The position numbers and the translations under genes were made by a program. A stretch of 64,000 nucleotides of DNA. It comes from Sternotherus odoratus. Taxonomy: Eukaryota; Chordata; Testudines; Kinosternidae. The notes below the pieces were generated by a model. The model ran no database searches, had not been told where the DNA came from, and saw only the letters and a program-made list of their open reading frames with translations. Positions 49,278-61,174 of the stretch are shown in pieces (the first letter of the stretch is position 1; each line of letters opens with the position of its first letter). Location: positions 38,592,133 to 38,656,132 of the forward strand of contig JAVMKO010000005.1 of the NCBI GenBank assembly GCA_032164245.1, in the 5' to 3' direction.

Positions 49278-49724
49278 CAGGGCCGGCGACAGGAATTTTG
49301 GGGCCCCGTACGGCAAATTGTAAGCCCCCCCCCCCCGGTCTCCCGCCGCCCGCGCCCCCCCTCCCCCGCCAGTCTCCCGCCGCCCGCGGGGTTCCCCCCC
49401 CCAGCCGGTCCCCCCCCCCCCGCGGGGTCCCCCCCCCCGCAGGGTCCCCCCCCGTCGGCCTCCTGCCTCCCGCGGGCCCCAACCCCCGCATGCGCTGCGG
49501 CCGCGTGGCCCGGCCAGGAGAAGCAAAGGGGGGCGGGGGGAGGCTGCTGGGTGCCAGGGGAGGGGGCTGGTGAGCGCTGCAGCGGCTGCCCGGAGCCGCG
49601 CCTTGCTCACAGGTCCGGTGACAAGGGGGTACAGCTGAGTACCGGTCTCAGACTTCAGGGGGCCCCCCTGAAGTCCAGGGCCCGGTACAGCTGTACCCGT
49701 TGTACCCCCCTGTCGCCGGCTCTG
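49278..49724 (+). mobile_element. Foldback hAT-type element, copy 2, perfect 8-bp TSD
   Basis: Starts CAGGGCCGGCGACAG and ends CTGTCGCCGGCTCTG. It is flanked by perfect CAGAGAAG duplications (49270-49277, 49725-49732). The interior is dominated by C-rich tracts (49320-49470). The right end is a foldback from the internal terminal-repeat copy CAGGTCCGGTGACAAG at 49610. It lies 313 bp from copy 1 in the same orientation. Confidence 0.9.
49610..49724. repeat. Terminal foldback of hAT copy 2
   Basis: A palindrome of about 115 bp centred on GACTTCAGGGGGCCCCCCTG near 49665, with the same architecture as copies 1 and 3. Confidence 0.85.
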
Positions 49725-49732
49725 CAGAGAAG

Positions 49733-52679
49733 ATAGGCTCTATAATGTTTTTTTTTCCTCCTGTTCCTCTTTGCTTTATGGGGAGAGAACTGGGACCCCC
49801 ATTTTATTTCTCTCCTTCGCCCCCAACAAAGAGCACACGAAGAGGGCGGCGCCTGTGTCAGAGATTCCCTGATGAGCTCTCTCTTCAGGCTGCGAGGCTG
49901 AAAGAGGAGGTGGAGGATGGCTCAGAGCCACTCCCCAGGGGAACAGAAGGAGCTGCCATGGCAGACTTGAAAGAACACGAGCACAAATACCCCCACATTG
50001 TTCTGCCCCTGAACAGCCGCTCTCCCGGTTCAGCAAGACACCTACGTTTTCCACTAAAAAGCAGACAAAATTGGGTTGTTTAGTCAAAAACCAGTTTATA
50101 TGGAAAATGTTTGACTAGTCCTGCCCCCAAGGACATCACCGGGAGCTTTGGCTGAGTGAAGGCTGCAGGACTGGGCCCAAAGCGCCTGGCTTCTGAAATG
50201 CAAGACAGCTGTGCAGCCAGCTCTGCCTGGCAGCTGGCTGCTCTGCAGATAAGTAGTTCTCAGCACCACTCTGGCTCCAGACTAATTCAACGGGGGAGCA
50301 GGCTGGGCAAAGGGTTACACCACCTCTCTTCTTTTACCCCTCACAGACCTCCAACCAATAGCAAGACAGCAGGTCACTCGGGCTTCAGTGTAGCCAATGT
50401 GCAGAAACTCTACAATAAAGACGCCATTAGGCAGTGGGCTAAACTAAAACAGTGGAAAACAGGAACCTAAAACCATGGGGCATGAATCGGCACTGGCATG
50501 AGAAGCCCATTGGCCTCCCTGAGAGCCGTGCATAGAGAATGGGGACAGATAGTCCCCCTGGGAGTTTCTCTCTTCTCTTCCTAACTAGAGACACCAATGT
50601 TTTCACTTCACAGAAGGCAAGTGGAAGGATCTGTCCCCACTGATTTGACTGGTCATGCTGCTCAAACCGTCAGTCTCCGGGGATCAGCATCCAGGACTCT
50701 GACATGTTGAGTAGAATCAGACCCCACTTACAGTCCCCTTGAATTCAAAGGGATTATGTGAGGAGCAACAGTATCCAATGTGCGTAAAGGTGTCCCAATC
50801 TGGCCCTCACAAGTTAAGTTAGTAAGTGGACAGGGATCAGGAACTAGGCCACTGTGCTTGACTACAGCTACAAGCTTCTTCCCTGTTATTTATCGTCATG
50901 TAAAAATCAAAGCCAACTCCTCCACCAAGCATGGAACCTCATATGCTATGTACTCACCACCCAACCCACCAAGAAGGTCGAGGAAGAGATACATTCTGCA
51001 TCTCCCCCTCAAGCAAGCAGGCGGGGGAAGATTAGAAGTATCATTTCCCTGCTTGGAAGTTCCTGGACTCCCACTCCTCCTAGTTCTGCCAAGCTTCCTG
51101 CCTGAAGTAGGAATATCTTGCATTAGAGCCATCCTTTCCCAATGTCTGGACCACCACCTTGGAGCTGCAGACGGAGCTCTGGCTTTGGGGGAGGACTGGA
51201 TGAATGGAGGGAGAAGCAGGTAGCCAGAAAACCTGCACTTTTAGAGCTGAAAAGCATTGAAATGTTTGACACTTTTGAAACACAACATGTGGAGGTTTTG
51301 TTTAGAAATGTAATGTCTTTGTTTTAAAACCAAAGGGGTAAAACACACCTGAAAACTAAACCAAACATGATAACTCACTTTAGGGCAAACATTTCATTTT
51401 GTTTGTCCTTAAAACAAACAGCTTTTGGTGTTTTGCTTTGGCCGCCCAAAAATGAAAATAGAAAATAAAAATGACCTATTCTCTCAGATCTACTCCCCAC
51501 CCCCATGTTCAGCTTAATGGGAGTAAGTGTGTCCACACCTGGAGTTATTCAGGAACAGCTGAATAACTCTATGTATAAACTAGTCATTACCCTAGGCAAG
51601 CCCACTGATGCTAATGGGGTGATAGGAAGAGGAGGACAGAATATGGCCAATATGCTGAGATTCCAAGGGGAAATTGACAGAACATTACCACTGGCAGCAA
51701 ATAGCTTAGCAAGAGTGCCACTAGCCTTCAGTAAGTGCATGGAGCTGCAACAGATGCTGGAACAGGGACTGCTACAGTGCTCTAAATTGGTGTGTGGAGC
51801 AAAGAGGCACCTCTGCTCTATGCAGCTGATTTGCATTTCCGCTCTGAGAAGGACAGGCAAAGACAAAAAACCCCAAACATTTTAGCTTTCCTTTTACAAA
51901 GAACGCACGAAACTTTGGACAGAGGAGGCCACAACAGCAGCCTGTGTTAAAAAGTATCTTAGGCCCACTTCCTTGCTGGACCCCTTAGTCGCTTCCTTCC
52001 AGAGAAAGAAATCTAATAGACTCTTCAGTGCTAGATTCTACCCTCAGTTATGCCCTTGCAAGATGCAAGCCCATTGATTTCAGCTGGGTTGCACAGATAG
52101 CGGCAAGAGATCAACTGGCCACCTGTGTTCTCACCTTTGCATTCAGGGCAGCAAGGCAGTAAGAACCCTTTGCATTGAGCAGTTTAGCCCGAGTTCCCTA
52201 ATTAGTCCTTGCTTCCTGACATTCTACAGTAAGTCCTTTCATTCTGAAATGTCTCACCAATATCAGTTGAAAGCTGGTTTCAAAATGAAAGCCCATGTAT
52301 GTGAAATATTTTGCACATGTCAATATTTTCCCCATGTTGAGGTGTCTGAATTGGACTCTGGGGGGAGAAAAAGATTTTGTTTTGAATTCTGAAATTTGTG
52401 TAGATAAATAACATCATTGAATTTTTTTAAAAGTCCATGGTTTTTGTTTTTAGAAGTTGTTTTTGTTAAGACAGGACATTTCATTTTTTAAAAAGGACAT
52501 TCAATTAAAATGGTATTTTCTTTTGAAGAATTTCAACCAACTCTAGTAAAGACTAAACCACTCATTATTCGAGCCCAGGTGACTTTATCAATACATTATT
52601 GACATTGGGATGCTCCTTTGGTCTTCTATCAACAATAAGTTCTTGAATGTCTACACTAGTTTTTAGCCTCTGGTTTATT
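49733..52679. other. Intergenic, nothing recognised
   Basis: Several open frames of 100-150 codons (for example 49700-50083, 50780-51223, 51505-51885) show no domain and have unremarkable composition. I do not call them genes. Confidence 0.45.
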
Positions 52680-52905
52680 TTCAGAGCAGTGTTGCCTTGC
52701 AGCTAGAGCACTAGGCTGGCCTTGGGAGACCAAGGTTTTATTCTTAGCTCTGATTTTGGCCTTCTGGATGATCTTAGGCATGTCTCATTGTGGCTCTATG
52801 CCTCAGTTTCCCCATCTGTAAAACCAGGATAATGACCTCATTGGTAAAGAGCTTTGGGATTTATTAATGAAAAGCAGGATATAAGTGTATTGTTATTATC
52901 CTAAA
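52680..52905 (+). mobile_element. MIR-type (CORE-SINE) copy
   Basis: Shows GAGACCAAGGTTTTATTCTT, GCCTCAGTTTCCCCATCTGT, AAAACCAGGATAATGACCTC and AAAGAGCTTTGGGAT in MIR order, with the 3' region partly preserved. Confidence 0.75.
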
Positions 52906-53438
52906 GTGTAGCCCCAAGTCATGGCTTATGGCAGTGCAGTGACTCTTTGCATGGGATTAGTGGTGTAGATTGACTGAATCTACTCCCCGCCAGGTGCCTC
53001 CTCATAGCGTGATGGCTCTCCCTGAGCCACTGCCCCTTGTTGACAGTCACTCTGGCACTGTGGTGGTCTCTGTGCCTAGTAGCGTGGTCCTCTGGCCAGA
53101 TCACAGTCCTTAATTCCCCCATCGCTTGCTCAGCCTGCAGCCCCCTTTCTGGGCTCAATAACCCTTTTCACAGACTTGTACACTTCCTTTTCCTGGGGTT
53201 GGTAGAGGAACCCAACCCCACACCTACTCTGGGAGTAAGTCCAAGGCCCCATACTGGAGAACTACTCTTCTCCTTCCCCAATGCTGTGCTTTTCCCTGGG
53301 CTATTCCTACCCCTCTTCTCAAGTTCCTCTCTGGGGCTCTCACTCAGTTCCCTGGTTAGTCCAGGCCCCGCTACCTGGAAATGCTTTCTTCACTCTATTC
53401 ATGCTTGGAGTTCCCTGGTATAGCTTGGCTCTCCTTCC

Positions 53439-53566
53439 CAGGGCCGGCGACAGGGGGGTACTACGGGTACAGCTGTACCGGGCCCCAGACTTTAGGGGGG
53501 CCCCCTTAAGTCCGGGGCCCGGTACACAGCAGTACCCGTAGTCATCCCCCCTTGTCGCTGGGCCTG
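53439..53566. repeat. Terminal foldback of hAT copy 3
   Basis: A palindrome of about 128 bp ending with the internal terminal-repeat copy CTTGTCGCTGGGCCTG. The arms share TGTACCGGGCCCCAGACTTT and its complement. Confidence 0.85.
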
Positions 53567-54031
53567 GAGAGCGGGGAAGGGGCGGGGAGGCGGCGTGGCT
53601 CTTCTCCGTACGAGTGCGCCTGTCCCCGGCAGGTGCAGAGAGCCCGGCTGGCGGCAGCGGCGCACCACTGCCTGCAAAAAGGGCGAGGGCGGGGAGGCTC
53701 TGCAGCACAGTAGGGCTTCCCCCACCGGGTCCGGGGGAGAAAGGGCGCGGGGGGGGGGGGGATAAGGGCACGGGGGGGGGGGAGAAAGGGCACGGGGGAG
53801 AGAAAGGGCGGCTCGCGCCGCTCCCGGGCTTGCGCTGCCGCCAGCTGCTGTCAGCTGGGGGGGGGGGGGGGGGAAGCGCCGGCTGGGCTGGGGGGCCCCC
53901 CCGGCTGGGCTCCCCCCCCAGCCGCTGTCAGCTGGGGGGGAGCGCTGGCTGGGCTGGGGGGCCCCCGGCTGGGCTGGGGGGACCCCAAACGATCAGAGTA
54001 GGGGGCCCCCAAATTTCTGTCACCGGCCCTG
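53439..54031 (-). mobile_element. Foldback hAT-type element, copy 3, perfect 8-bp TSD
   Basis: Starts CAGGGCCGGCGACAG and ends CTGTCACCGGCCCTG. It is flanked by perfect CTCCTTCC duplications (53431-53438, 54032-54039). The foldback is at the left end, so this copy is inverted relative to copies 1 and 2. The interior has several G runs, including 17 G at 53857-53873, and CTGATCGTTTGG-type subrepeats near the right end. Non-coding. Confidence 0.9.
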
Positions 54032-54346
54032 CTCCTTCCAGCCCCCCCCCCCCCCGGCTTTATCTTCACTTGAGCCTGTTTCTGCCTCCTTCACTTCAGC
54101 CACCTTCTGCTCTCTGTCGGGAAGCAGGTGATTCCCCTCAGGTGTGTCTCATTCTCTGCTCAGGTTGGCCTAGCCCCAGGTAACATGCCACCCTGTTCCA
54201 AGCAGCAATAGCATCACTGCATTTTTACCAGGCATGTGGCCCCCGACCAGGTCCCTTCTCCTCCCAGCACAACTTCAGTTATACAAGCTGGGACTCACCT
54301 TGTTCCTCAACCAATTATCTCCTTTCCACTCCATTCTGTATTGCAG

Positions 54347-55763
54347 ACAGTGGGCCACTTGTGGTGCGGTCCCTTGACTGAACAGAGGCTGTAAAACGCT
54401 ACCAGGCCAGAACAGTCGCATTGTGCAGCCACATGGCCCGGGGTAAATGACTGCACAGGATGGGAAGCACTGGAGAACTGGGCCCTTGGTGTCTTAAATT
54501 CCATAGGCCTCAAATCCTTAGCCCAGTACAGCACAGAGTAAGCAAGCAGTGTGCTATGGAGAGGTGTTGGGGGGCAGGGGAGAATGAAGGGATCTCTCCC
54601 CCTCCCTCCCCCCCAACCAGGCTGCAGATTGGCAGCAGAGACACGTTTGCTGTGCTGTGGGGTTGCGTCCTGCTCGCCTGGGGCCCCGTATCCAGTATCA
54701 AGGTCCCCCCATTTGCTGCACAGTCTGCCCTAGGCTCACATAACTTGCTCTCTTCCTTGCTCCGTGTACTGCTGCTGTGCCTTGGGCTGGAAATGTTAAG
54801 GCGGTCTCCCATTTTCACCCCCGACACCCCCCCCCTCCCCAATCTCAGCCTGAGTGGTTCTTCCACTTTCTAGCCATCAGGAAACAGTTTTGGTGGCAAA
54901 GTCTTTGGCTCCATCAGGCCAGCTCCTAGCCAGAGTAAACAAGAGCCTAGGTGAGGGCTAGCGCCGAACAATGCACAAGAGGTTTTTGTAGCCAGCACTT
55001 GTCAGAGCTCATCTGGGGCACTGCCTGCATTACTGGGCTGCTGCTGCTGCTGGCTGTGGAGTTACCTGTTGTATCCCTGAAGTGCACTCAGGGATTGCTC
55101 ATTGTGTGCTGGCACAATCTCTGAGTTGTCCGGCTTTGCTGCTCCAGACCTGGGAGGGCTGTGTGCTACAGGGAGCTTTTCTAAGCAGTTTTAAAAACCA
55201 GCTGGAGTTATAATGCCGACTCAGTTTCAAGCACTTAACCCAGCTTCACCTGTTTTTACCAAGCTGGCTTTATGACCCTAACCCACCGAAAACTGCGTCT
55301 GTGCTATTTCATGAGCCAGTTTAACACTGCTTAGGAACTAGCCCCAGCAGAGCCCATCCTTGAAATATTTGTCATTTGTATGGTGTAGTGTCCCAGAGAA
55401 ACCGAACTTAATTGTCTCTCTAGCCCACTGTCCGCATATTAACCTGCTGAACTGTGTCCATGAAGCTGTTAAATACTGTATTTAGCACAACAAAGGAAAG
55501 GAAATTGAAAATATGGAAGGGTCCTTGCTGTGCACTCAGGCAATTTAATTAGGTCTCCAAGCACTGTGTGTGTGTCATGATTTCTCCAGAGCCAATGTGA
55601 AAAGCGTGGAGGATAGTAATCAAAGAAGGAGGCGGCCAGGCAGCTAATTTAAGTAAATACATCCTGAGAAGTGAGTCATTCCCTTTACACTAGACTGGAC
55701 TGAAAGACATCGCTGCAATGGATGGGGCCACAGAGGTCACTGAGCAAAAGGAATGATCTAGGG
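54347..55763. other. Intergenic, nothing recognised
   Basis: No gene or classifiable repeat. A 137-codon frame at 54460-54873 lacks any domain. Confidence 0.45.
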
Positions 55764-56720
55764 CAGGGGTGGGCAAACTTTTTGGCCTGAAGGCCACATC
55801 TGGGTATGGAAATTGTATGGTGGACCCTGGAATGCTCACAACACTGGGGGTTGGGCTCTGGCTGGGGGTGCAGGCCCTGGGGTGGAGCCAGAAATGCGGA
55901 GTTCAGGGTGCAGGTGGGGACTCTGGGCTGGGGGGTTGGGATGCAAGAGGGGGTGAGGGCTCTGGCTGGAGGTGGAGGGCCTGGGGTGGGGCCAGGGATG
56001 AGAGGTTTGGGGTGCAGGAGGGGGCTGCAGGTGGAGGGAGGTGGAGCAGAGGGGTCTGGAGTATGGGAGGGGGGGCTCTGGGCTGAGGCAGGGATTTGGG
56101 GCACCGGAGGGGGCATGGGTGCTGGGTTGGGGGTGTGGGTTCCAGCGTGGGGCAAGAAATGAGGGGTTCAGGGTGTGGGAGGGGGCTCCAGACAGGGCTG
56201 GGGGTGGGGTGTGTGAGAGGGGGCTCCAGGCTGGGGATGAGGGGTTCAGAGTGCAGGAGGGGACTCTGCTCTGGGGCGGGGGGGGAGAGGTGGGAGGATG
56301 AGGGCTCTGGCTGGGTGTGTTGGGTGGGGCTGAGGAGTTGGGGGTGCAGGAGGGTGCTCCAGGCTGGGATCAAGGGGCTTGGAGGGTGGGAGGGGAATCA
56401 GGGCTGGGGCAGGGAGTTGGGGTGTGGGAGTAGGTCATGGGTGCAGGCTCCGGGTGGCGCTTACCTCAAGCAGCTCCCGGAAGAAGCAGCATGTCCCCCA
56501 TCTGGCTCCTACATGGAGGTGCAGCAAGGCTGCTCTGCACGCTGCCCCATCTGCAGGCACTGCTCCTGCAGCTGCCATTAGTTGCAGTTCCCGGCCAATG
56601 GGAACTGCAGAGCCGGCGCTTGGGGCAGGGACAGCATGTGGATCCCCCTGGCTGCCTCTACATGTAGGAGCTGGAGGGGGGACATACCAGTGCTTCTGGG
56701 AGCTGCGTGGAGCTGGGCAA
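55764..56720 (+). mobile_element. hAT-type element 5' end with G-rich minisatellite, 3' end not found
   Basis: Begins CAGGGGTGGGCAAACTTTTT followed by GGCCTGAAGGCCACATCTGG, the start of an abundant turtle hAT-type family. A degenerate G-rich tandem tract follows (about 55850-56450; units like GGGGTGCAGGAGGGGGCTC). No matching 3' terminal repeat was found, so the right boundary is approximate and the copy is probably truncated. Confidence 0.6.
55850..56450 (+). repeat. Degenerate G-rich minisatellite
   Basis: Irregular units around GGCTCTGGGCTGGGG and GTTTGGGGTGCAGGAGG produce long open frames in all six frames; these are compositional, not genes. Confidence 0.75.
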
Positions 56721-58317
56721 GCCCCTGACCCCACTCTCCAACAGGAGATCGAGGACCAGATTAAAAGGTCTGATGGGCCGGACATGGTTGCCCACTCCGA
56801 TCTAGGGAGAAGCCTGCGTGTAAGCTTAAATGGCAAGATGTGCCTTGAATTAAGGGACTGGCTCTTCCACCTTGGCAAGTGTCATCTCAGATCAGTGCTG
56901 GGAAGATCTTGCTGGTCTGAAAGCCAGGGCTTCACTGCTCTTTCCTCAGGCAAATGTGGGGAGGTCGCCGTGTGTCAGCTGCAGAGCGCAAAGGCTGTGA
57001 CAGAGGGAGACAGCTTCCCAGCAGGAGAGCTGTAAAATATTACCGAGGCTTTGCCCTGCCTTTCCTGTGGCACTAGCGCATCATCCAGATGTGGCCAGGC
57101 ACCTCCTCTACCTCGCTGGGCTCGGCGTGGCCCCCCTGGCAGCTGGGGGCCTGGAGGAAAACAGCCCTATTCCAGACCGTGTTTATGTCTCACTATTTTC
57201 CACGTAGGCCAGGGCAGGCCGAAGGAGAACTTCTCCACCAAACCAAGGGGATATCTTTTCCTACCCCCTCTCGGGTGGGGGGAATGCTTGTTTTTAGTCC
57301 GGGGGGGGGCTAGTTCTTCCCCTGAACCAGCAGTCAGTCATGTAGCTTCCCCTGTTGGGAGGAGAACTGCCTCTCACCCTGGAGCAGCCTCTCTCTCTGC
57401 TGCCATTAACCCTACAGCAGTTTCTCTCTCCTCCCCCCTCACCAGAGGAGGGGGTTGATAAAGGACTCGGGCGGGCAGCCCTCAATTGGACTCAGGTGGC
57501 TCTAGTTAACCTGCTGTCACCCTTGTTCGCCTCATAGCGAAAAGAGCCCTTATCTAGGGCTCATATACCTGCCCTCCTCCACTCTTACAGCTGCCCAGCC
57601 TGACTTTGTCGCCTAGGAGAGCTTCAGAACATGGTTCACGCTGGACTCCCCGACTGCACATTGAAAACATGATCCATAGATATTTAGAGCTCATTACATT
57701 GATTAGGCGCTAGTGGCCATCATAGTGGCCTCAGCCAACGTGAGGGCCCCCGCGTGCTAGGTGTGGTACTAACACGTCGTAAGAAGGAGTTGCTGCCTCA
57801 CGGAGCTTACAGTCTAAACAGTCAACAGCCGGAGGGGAGAAAAAGAGAGAAGGGGAGCGACTGTGCTATTTTAGGACCCCTCACCACTTGCTCTACTGAG
57901 CCAGCCCAAGCTTCTGAGCTAGCTGAGAGGAATCGGGTACTGTTAGAACCACAGCTGCCGCCTCGCCTCTCCTCTGAGGGGAAAGCACAGTCGTGTGGCT
58001 TGTGCTTAGACTGGGAGCCTGTCATTGGTACAGCAGCTTTTCATTGTGTGTGTACAGCGCCTAGCACAGCAGGTGCTGCCCAATGGGCTGTAACTGCCAC
58101 CACACCACAACTGCTGGTGATTTTGGAAACAAAGGCATCCAGCGGCGCCTTCTTCCCCATGAGAAGGACACACCCAAATTCAGCAAGTGAAGTCCTACTG
58201 CTTCACGATATGTCCAGTCACAGACTCTGCGTCACCTTCTCCTCCCATGGGAAACACACCAGCAAGGCTCTGGCATCTGCTACAGAGGAGCAACAGCATC
58301 TTGCTTTGGGGCGGAAT
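56721..58317. other. Intergenic; old SINE/LINE-tail fragments
   Basis: The strings TGCTAGGTGTGGTACTAACA and CGGAGCTTACAGTCTAAAC (57760-57820) and GTACAGCGCCTAGCACAGCA (about 58050) are typical of old MIR/L2-type tails. A 284-codon frame from 57754 runs into the DIRS terminal repeat and is not a gene. Confidence 0.4.
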
Positions 58318-58698
58318 CCGAGATTCTTCTTCGAGTGGTTGCTCATATGCATTCCAATTAGGTGTGTGCATGCGCAGCGTGCACGGTTGTCGGGAAGACT
58401 TTTTACCCTAGCAACCCCCGCCAGGTCGCTCATGGAGCCCCCTGGAGTGGCGCCTTCATGGCGCTGTATATATATAGGAGCCAACCCGGAGCCCCCCCTC
58501 AGTTCCTTCTTTCCGCCCGTGACGGTTGTTGGAACTGTGGAGATCTCCTCATGTCTCTTCACTCTCTCTAGCTTCCTCTCGTTATTGTTAATAGTTCTCG
58601 TTCAGTAGTCGTTTTAGTAGTTGTATATAGTTATTAGGTATGTATATATAGTTTGTGAGGGTCAGGGGTTCGCCCCAACCCTCCCTGGCCGAAGGCTC
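58318..58698 (+). promoter_or_regulatory. DIRS 5' terminal repeat and promoter
   Basis: Non-coding leader with TATATATATA at 58467-58476, GC-rich sequence before it and a T-rich leader after it. Family knowledge: DIRS elements have inverted terminal repeats with an internal promoter. The inverted partner would lie beyond the window. Confidence 0.7.
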
Positions 58699-61075
58699 AT
58701 GCCCAAGGCTCCGTGTTTCAAGCCCTGCGCATCCTGCGGGAAGCCCATGCCTGTGGGCGACCCACACGACTCCTGTTTAAAGTGCCTGGGAAAAGCACAC
58801 TCGGCAGAGAAGTGCAAAATCTGCTGCAGTTTCCAGCCCCGGACCAAAAAGGAGCGTGATTTCAGACTCTGGCAGCTCCTTATGGAGGCAACACTTAGCC
58901 TGGCACCATCAACATCCAGTGCAGCGGTAACTCCCTCCGCCTCGGTCCGTAGCGCGCCGCTGGCAGCTCCCACCTCAGCACCTAAGGCTGCGGCACCGAT
59001 TAAGCCGACCACGGTACAACGCAGACCACGTTCGCCTGCAAAAAGAAAGAAAAAGTAAGGACGCTCCCCCTCTGCCAGCGCAGGCACCATCAGAGGCGCG
59101 CCTGGCTCCAGACCGCCCGGCACCGATGCCCCTAGCCCCGGTACCGTTGACTCTGGCTCCGTCGATCAAACCGTTGAGTCCAGACCGGTATGGCTCCCCG
59201 CCCCGGCTGCAGGTAGGTGCCTACCCTCCACACTGGACACTTATAACGCGGCCAGAGACTTGATTGCCCTCACAGAGGCGGCACCGGCTCTGCCTGTGAC
59301 TCAACCCAGGGCAGTTCAGTCAAAAGGGAAGCCGCTCCTTCGAGCCCCGGCACCGTACCGTTCACGGTCCTGTTCTTGCTCTCCATCGTGGCACCGCTCT
59401 CTCTCGCCGCATCACTCCCCATCGCGGCACCGCTCCGGGTCAAGATACCGCTCACCACCGCAGCGCCGATCAGAATCCCGGTGCCGATCCAGGTCCCGGC
59501 ACCGATCCAGATCCCGGCACCGATCCAGATCCCGACCACCTCGGCACCGGTCAACCTCCCGGAACCGGACATCTTCACCTTTCACCCGTCACTCCCAACG
59601 ACGTTCACAGCAGCGCAGTCCTCACAGGTACCGGAGCCGCTCGCACTCAAAATCGCGATCAGGCTCTCGGTACCAGAGTGAACGACGCGCTCAACCTAGC
59701 CCACAGCCACAGTCTCCGCTCCACACTCTCCAGCATGGGCTGCCTCTTACCACGGGCAGGCCGACTGCCCCTCCGTGGCCTTCTCCATCGGCCTCAGCCT
59801 CATCCCCCTCACAACAGGGCTCTGCATTAGAAGGGGAACGTTGGCAGGAACCGGGCCAGGAACTGGGCCAGCATCAGCAGGACTGGCCGTTCTGGACACC
59901 TTGGGCCTACCACCAGGCCCAAGGTGAACCCTTGCCACCATCTAGGCACCCATCTCAGCCTAGAAGGCCGGAGGCAGCCCTATGCCGTCCGCCGGATTCG
60001 ACGGCTACGACGTCCTCCACAGCACAGCCTCAGCCAGTGGCGTCACCCAGGGCACCACTGGCCCAATGCACCGGAGAGCGCTCGCCGCCCTTGGTGCCCG
60101 ATCCTTTGTCAGGCTCCTCACCGGACGAAGCAGTTGCAGGCACCACACTGTCGGGCCCCCCGCCAATCGACCTGATGGCCCACCAGGACCTGCTTAGGTC
60201 GTTGAACAGGATGACCCCGTGGTCACCATCCTTTCATCTGGCACGCATACCAGAGTGGCGCTTCCTCTAATTTGGACCATACAGGCCAACATGAGGACCT
60301 TATGGCAGACTCCGGCGTCCATCCCGCCCACGGCCAGGGGCGCAGAGCGCAAGTACTTTGTCCCAGCCCACGGGTGTGAATACCTGTACACCCACCCACC
60401 CCACCTTGTTCCCTCGTCGCCCAGGCCGTAAATGAAAAGGAGCGCCACGGTCAGAAGGCCTCTGCCCCCAAAGCCAAAGAGGCTAAGAGGCTGGACTTGT
60501 TTGACCGAAAGGTATACTCCGCGGGGGGGTTACAGCTTCGCGTAGCGAACCAGCAAGCGTTGCTCAGTCGCTACGCGTTTAACTCCTGGGTCTCCATGAA
60601 TAAGTTTAAAGACCTGATTCCCACGGAGTCTAAAAAGGAGTTCACTGCCTTTGTCGAGGAAGGCAAGAAAGTTTCAAAAACTGCCCTACAAGCCGCCCTT
60701 GATTCAGCGGACTCAGCCGTGCGCACCCTGGCGTCCTGGATCACCATGCAGCACATATTGTGGCTGCAATGGTCTGGCCTCCTAACGGAGGTCCAACAAA
60801 CTATTCAGGACCTCCCCTTCAAAGGTACGGGGTTGTTCTCCGAGCAGACTGACTCTCACTATGAGAGTCACCATGAGGTCCTTGGGCATGCACATGCCGG
60901 TGACACAAAGGCGCCCATTCAGACCCCCCCCCATGCCCTTACCCCCCATCTAGACCCAGACAAAACAATAGACGTCTAGGTAGGGGAGGCAGGCGCCGCT
61001 CGACCCCCCACCAGCAGGGGCAAGCACAAGGCCGCAACAGGCCTCCTCCTTCTGGTCCTCGACCGAACTTTTGAA
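58699..61075 (+). pseudogene. DIRS gag-like protein, disrupted
   Basis: Starts at ATG 58699 (MPKAPCFKPC). A Cys-rich N-terminus follows (CASCGK, CLKCLGKAHS, CKICC), then a TAA at 59056-59058. The same frame then stays open to 60270 and encodes a long Arg/Ser/His-rich region (RHRSRSRHRSRSR) and the family string WPFWTPWAYHQAQG. Conserved C-terminal blocks continue in other frames: TLWQTPASIPPTARGAERKY in frame 3 (to about 60400), then AKRLDLFDRKVYSAGGLQL in frame 2 (to about 60900), then an Arg-rich tail in frame 3 ending at about 61074. So there is one nonsense change and about three frameshifts. The product would be a nucleic-acid-binding structural protein. Confidence 0.75.
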
Positions 61076-61174
61076 GGTACGGTCAAGGACAGCATACCAT
61101 ACCCCCACACGGATCCTTACCCACCATTCCACCAGTGTCTGTCCTATTTCCTCCGTGCTTGGTCCCTAATCACC

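Larger units (their letters stand above)
52964..54346. repeat. Possible LTR hosting hAT copy 3
   Basis: A C/T-rich segment from TGTAGATTG to TTGCAGACA with GTGG on both sides. A 4-bp match is weak evidence, so this is tentative. hAT copy 3 sits inside it, which shows the host sequence is older than that hAT insertion. Confidence 0.3.

Noticed and set aside
51505..51885. 126-codon frame with ordinary composition
   Set aside because: No recognisable domain, no splice context and no neighbouring exons. Kept out for lack of support.
53614..54183. 189-codon frame in hAT copy 3
   Set aside because: Gly/Pro-rich low complexity caused by G runs; it extends past the element end into unrelated DNA.
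55685..57035. Several 100-218 codon frames on both strands
   Set aside because: All arise from the G-rich minisatellite and its flank. No recognised protein features.
39942..58317. Possible POC1A exons upstream of DUSP7
   Set aside because: Expected from mammalian synteny, but no WD40 or coiled-coil exon could be recognised on the minus strand.
57754..58608. 284-codon frame before the DIRS gag
   Set aside because: It crosses from old SINE-like sequence into the DIRS terminal repeat and through its TATA region. Not a plausible gene.
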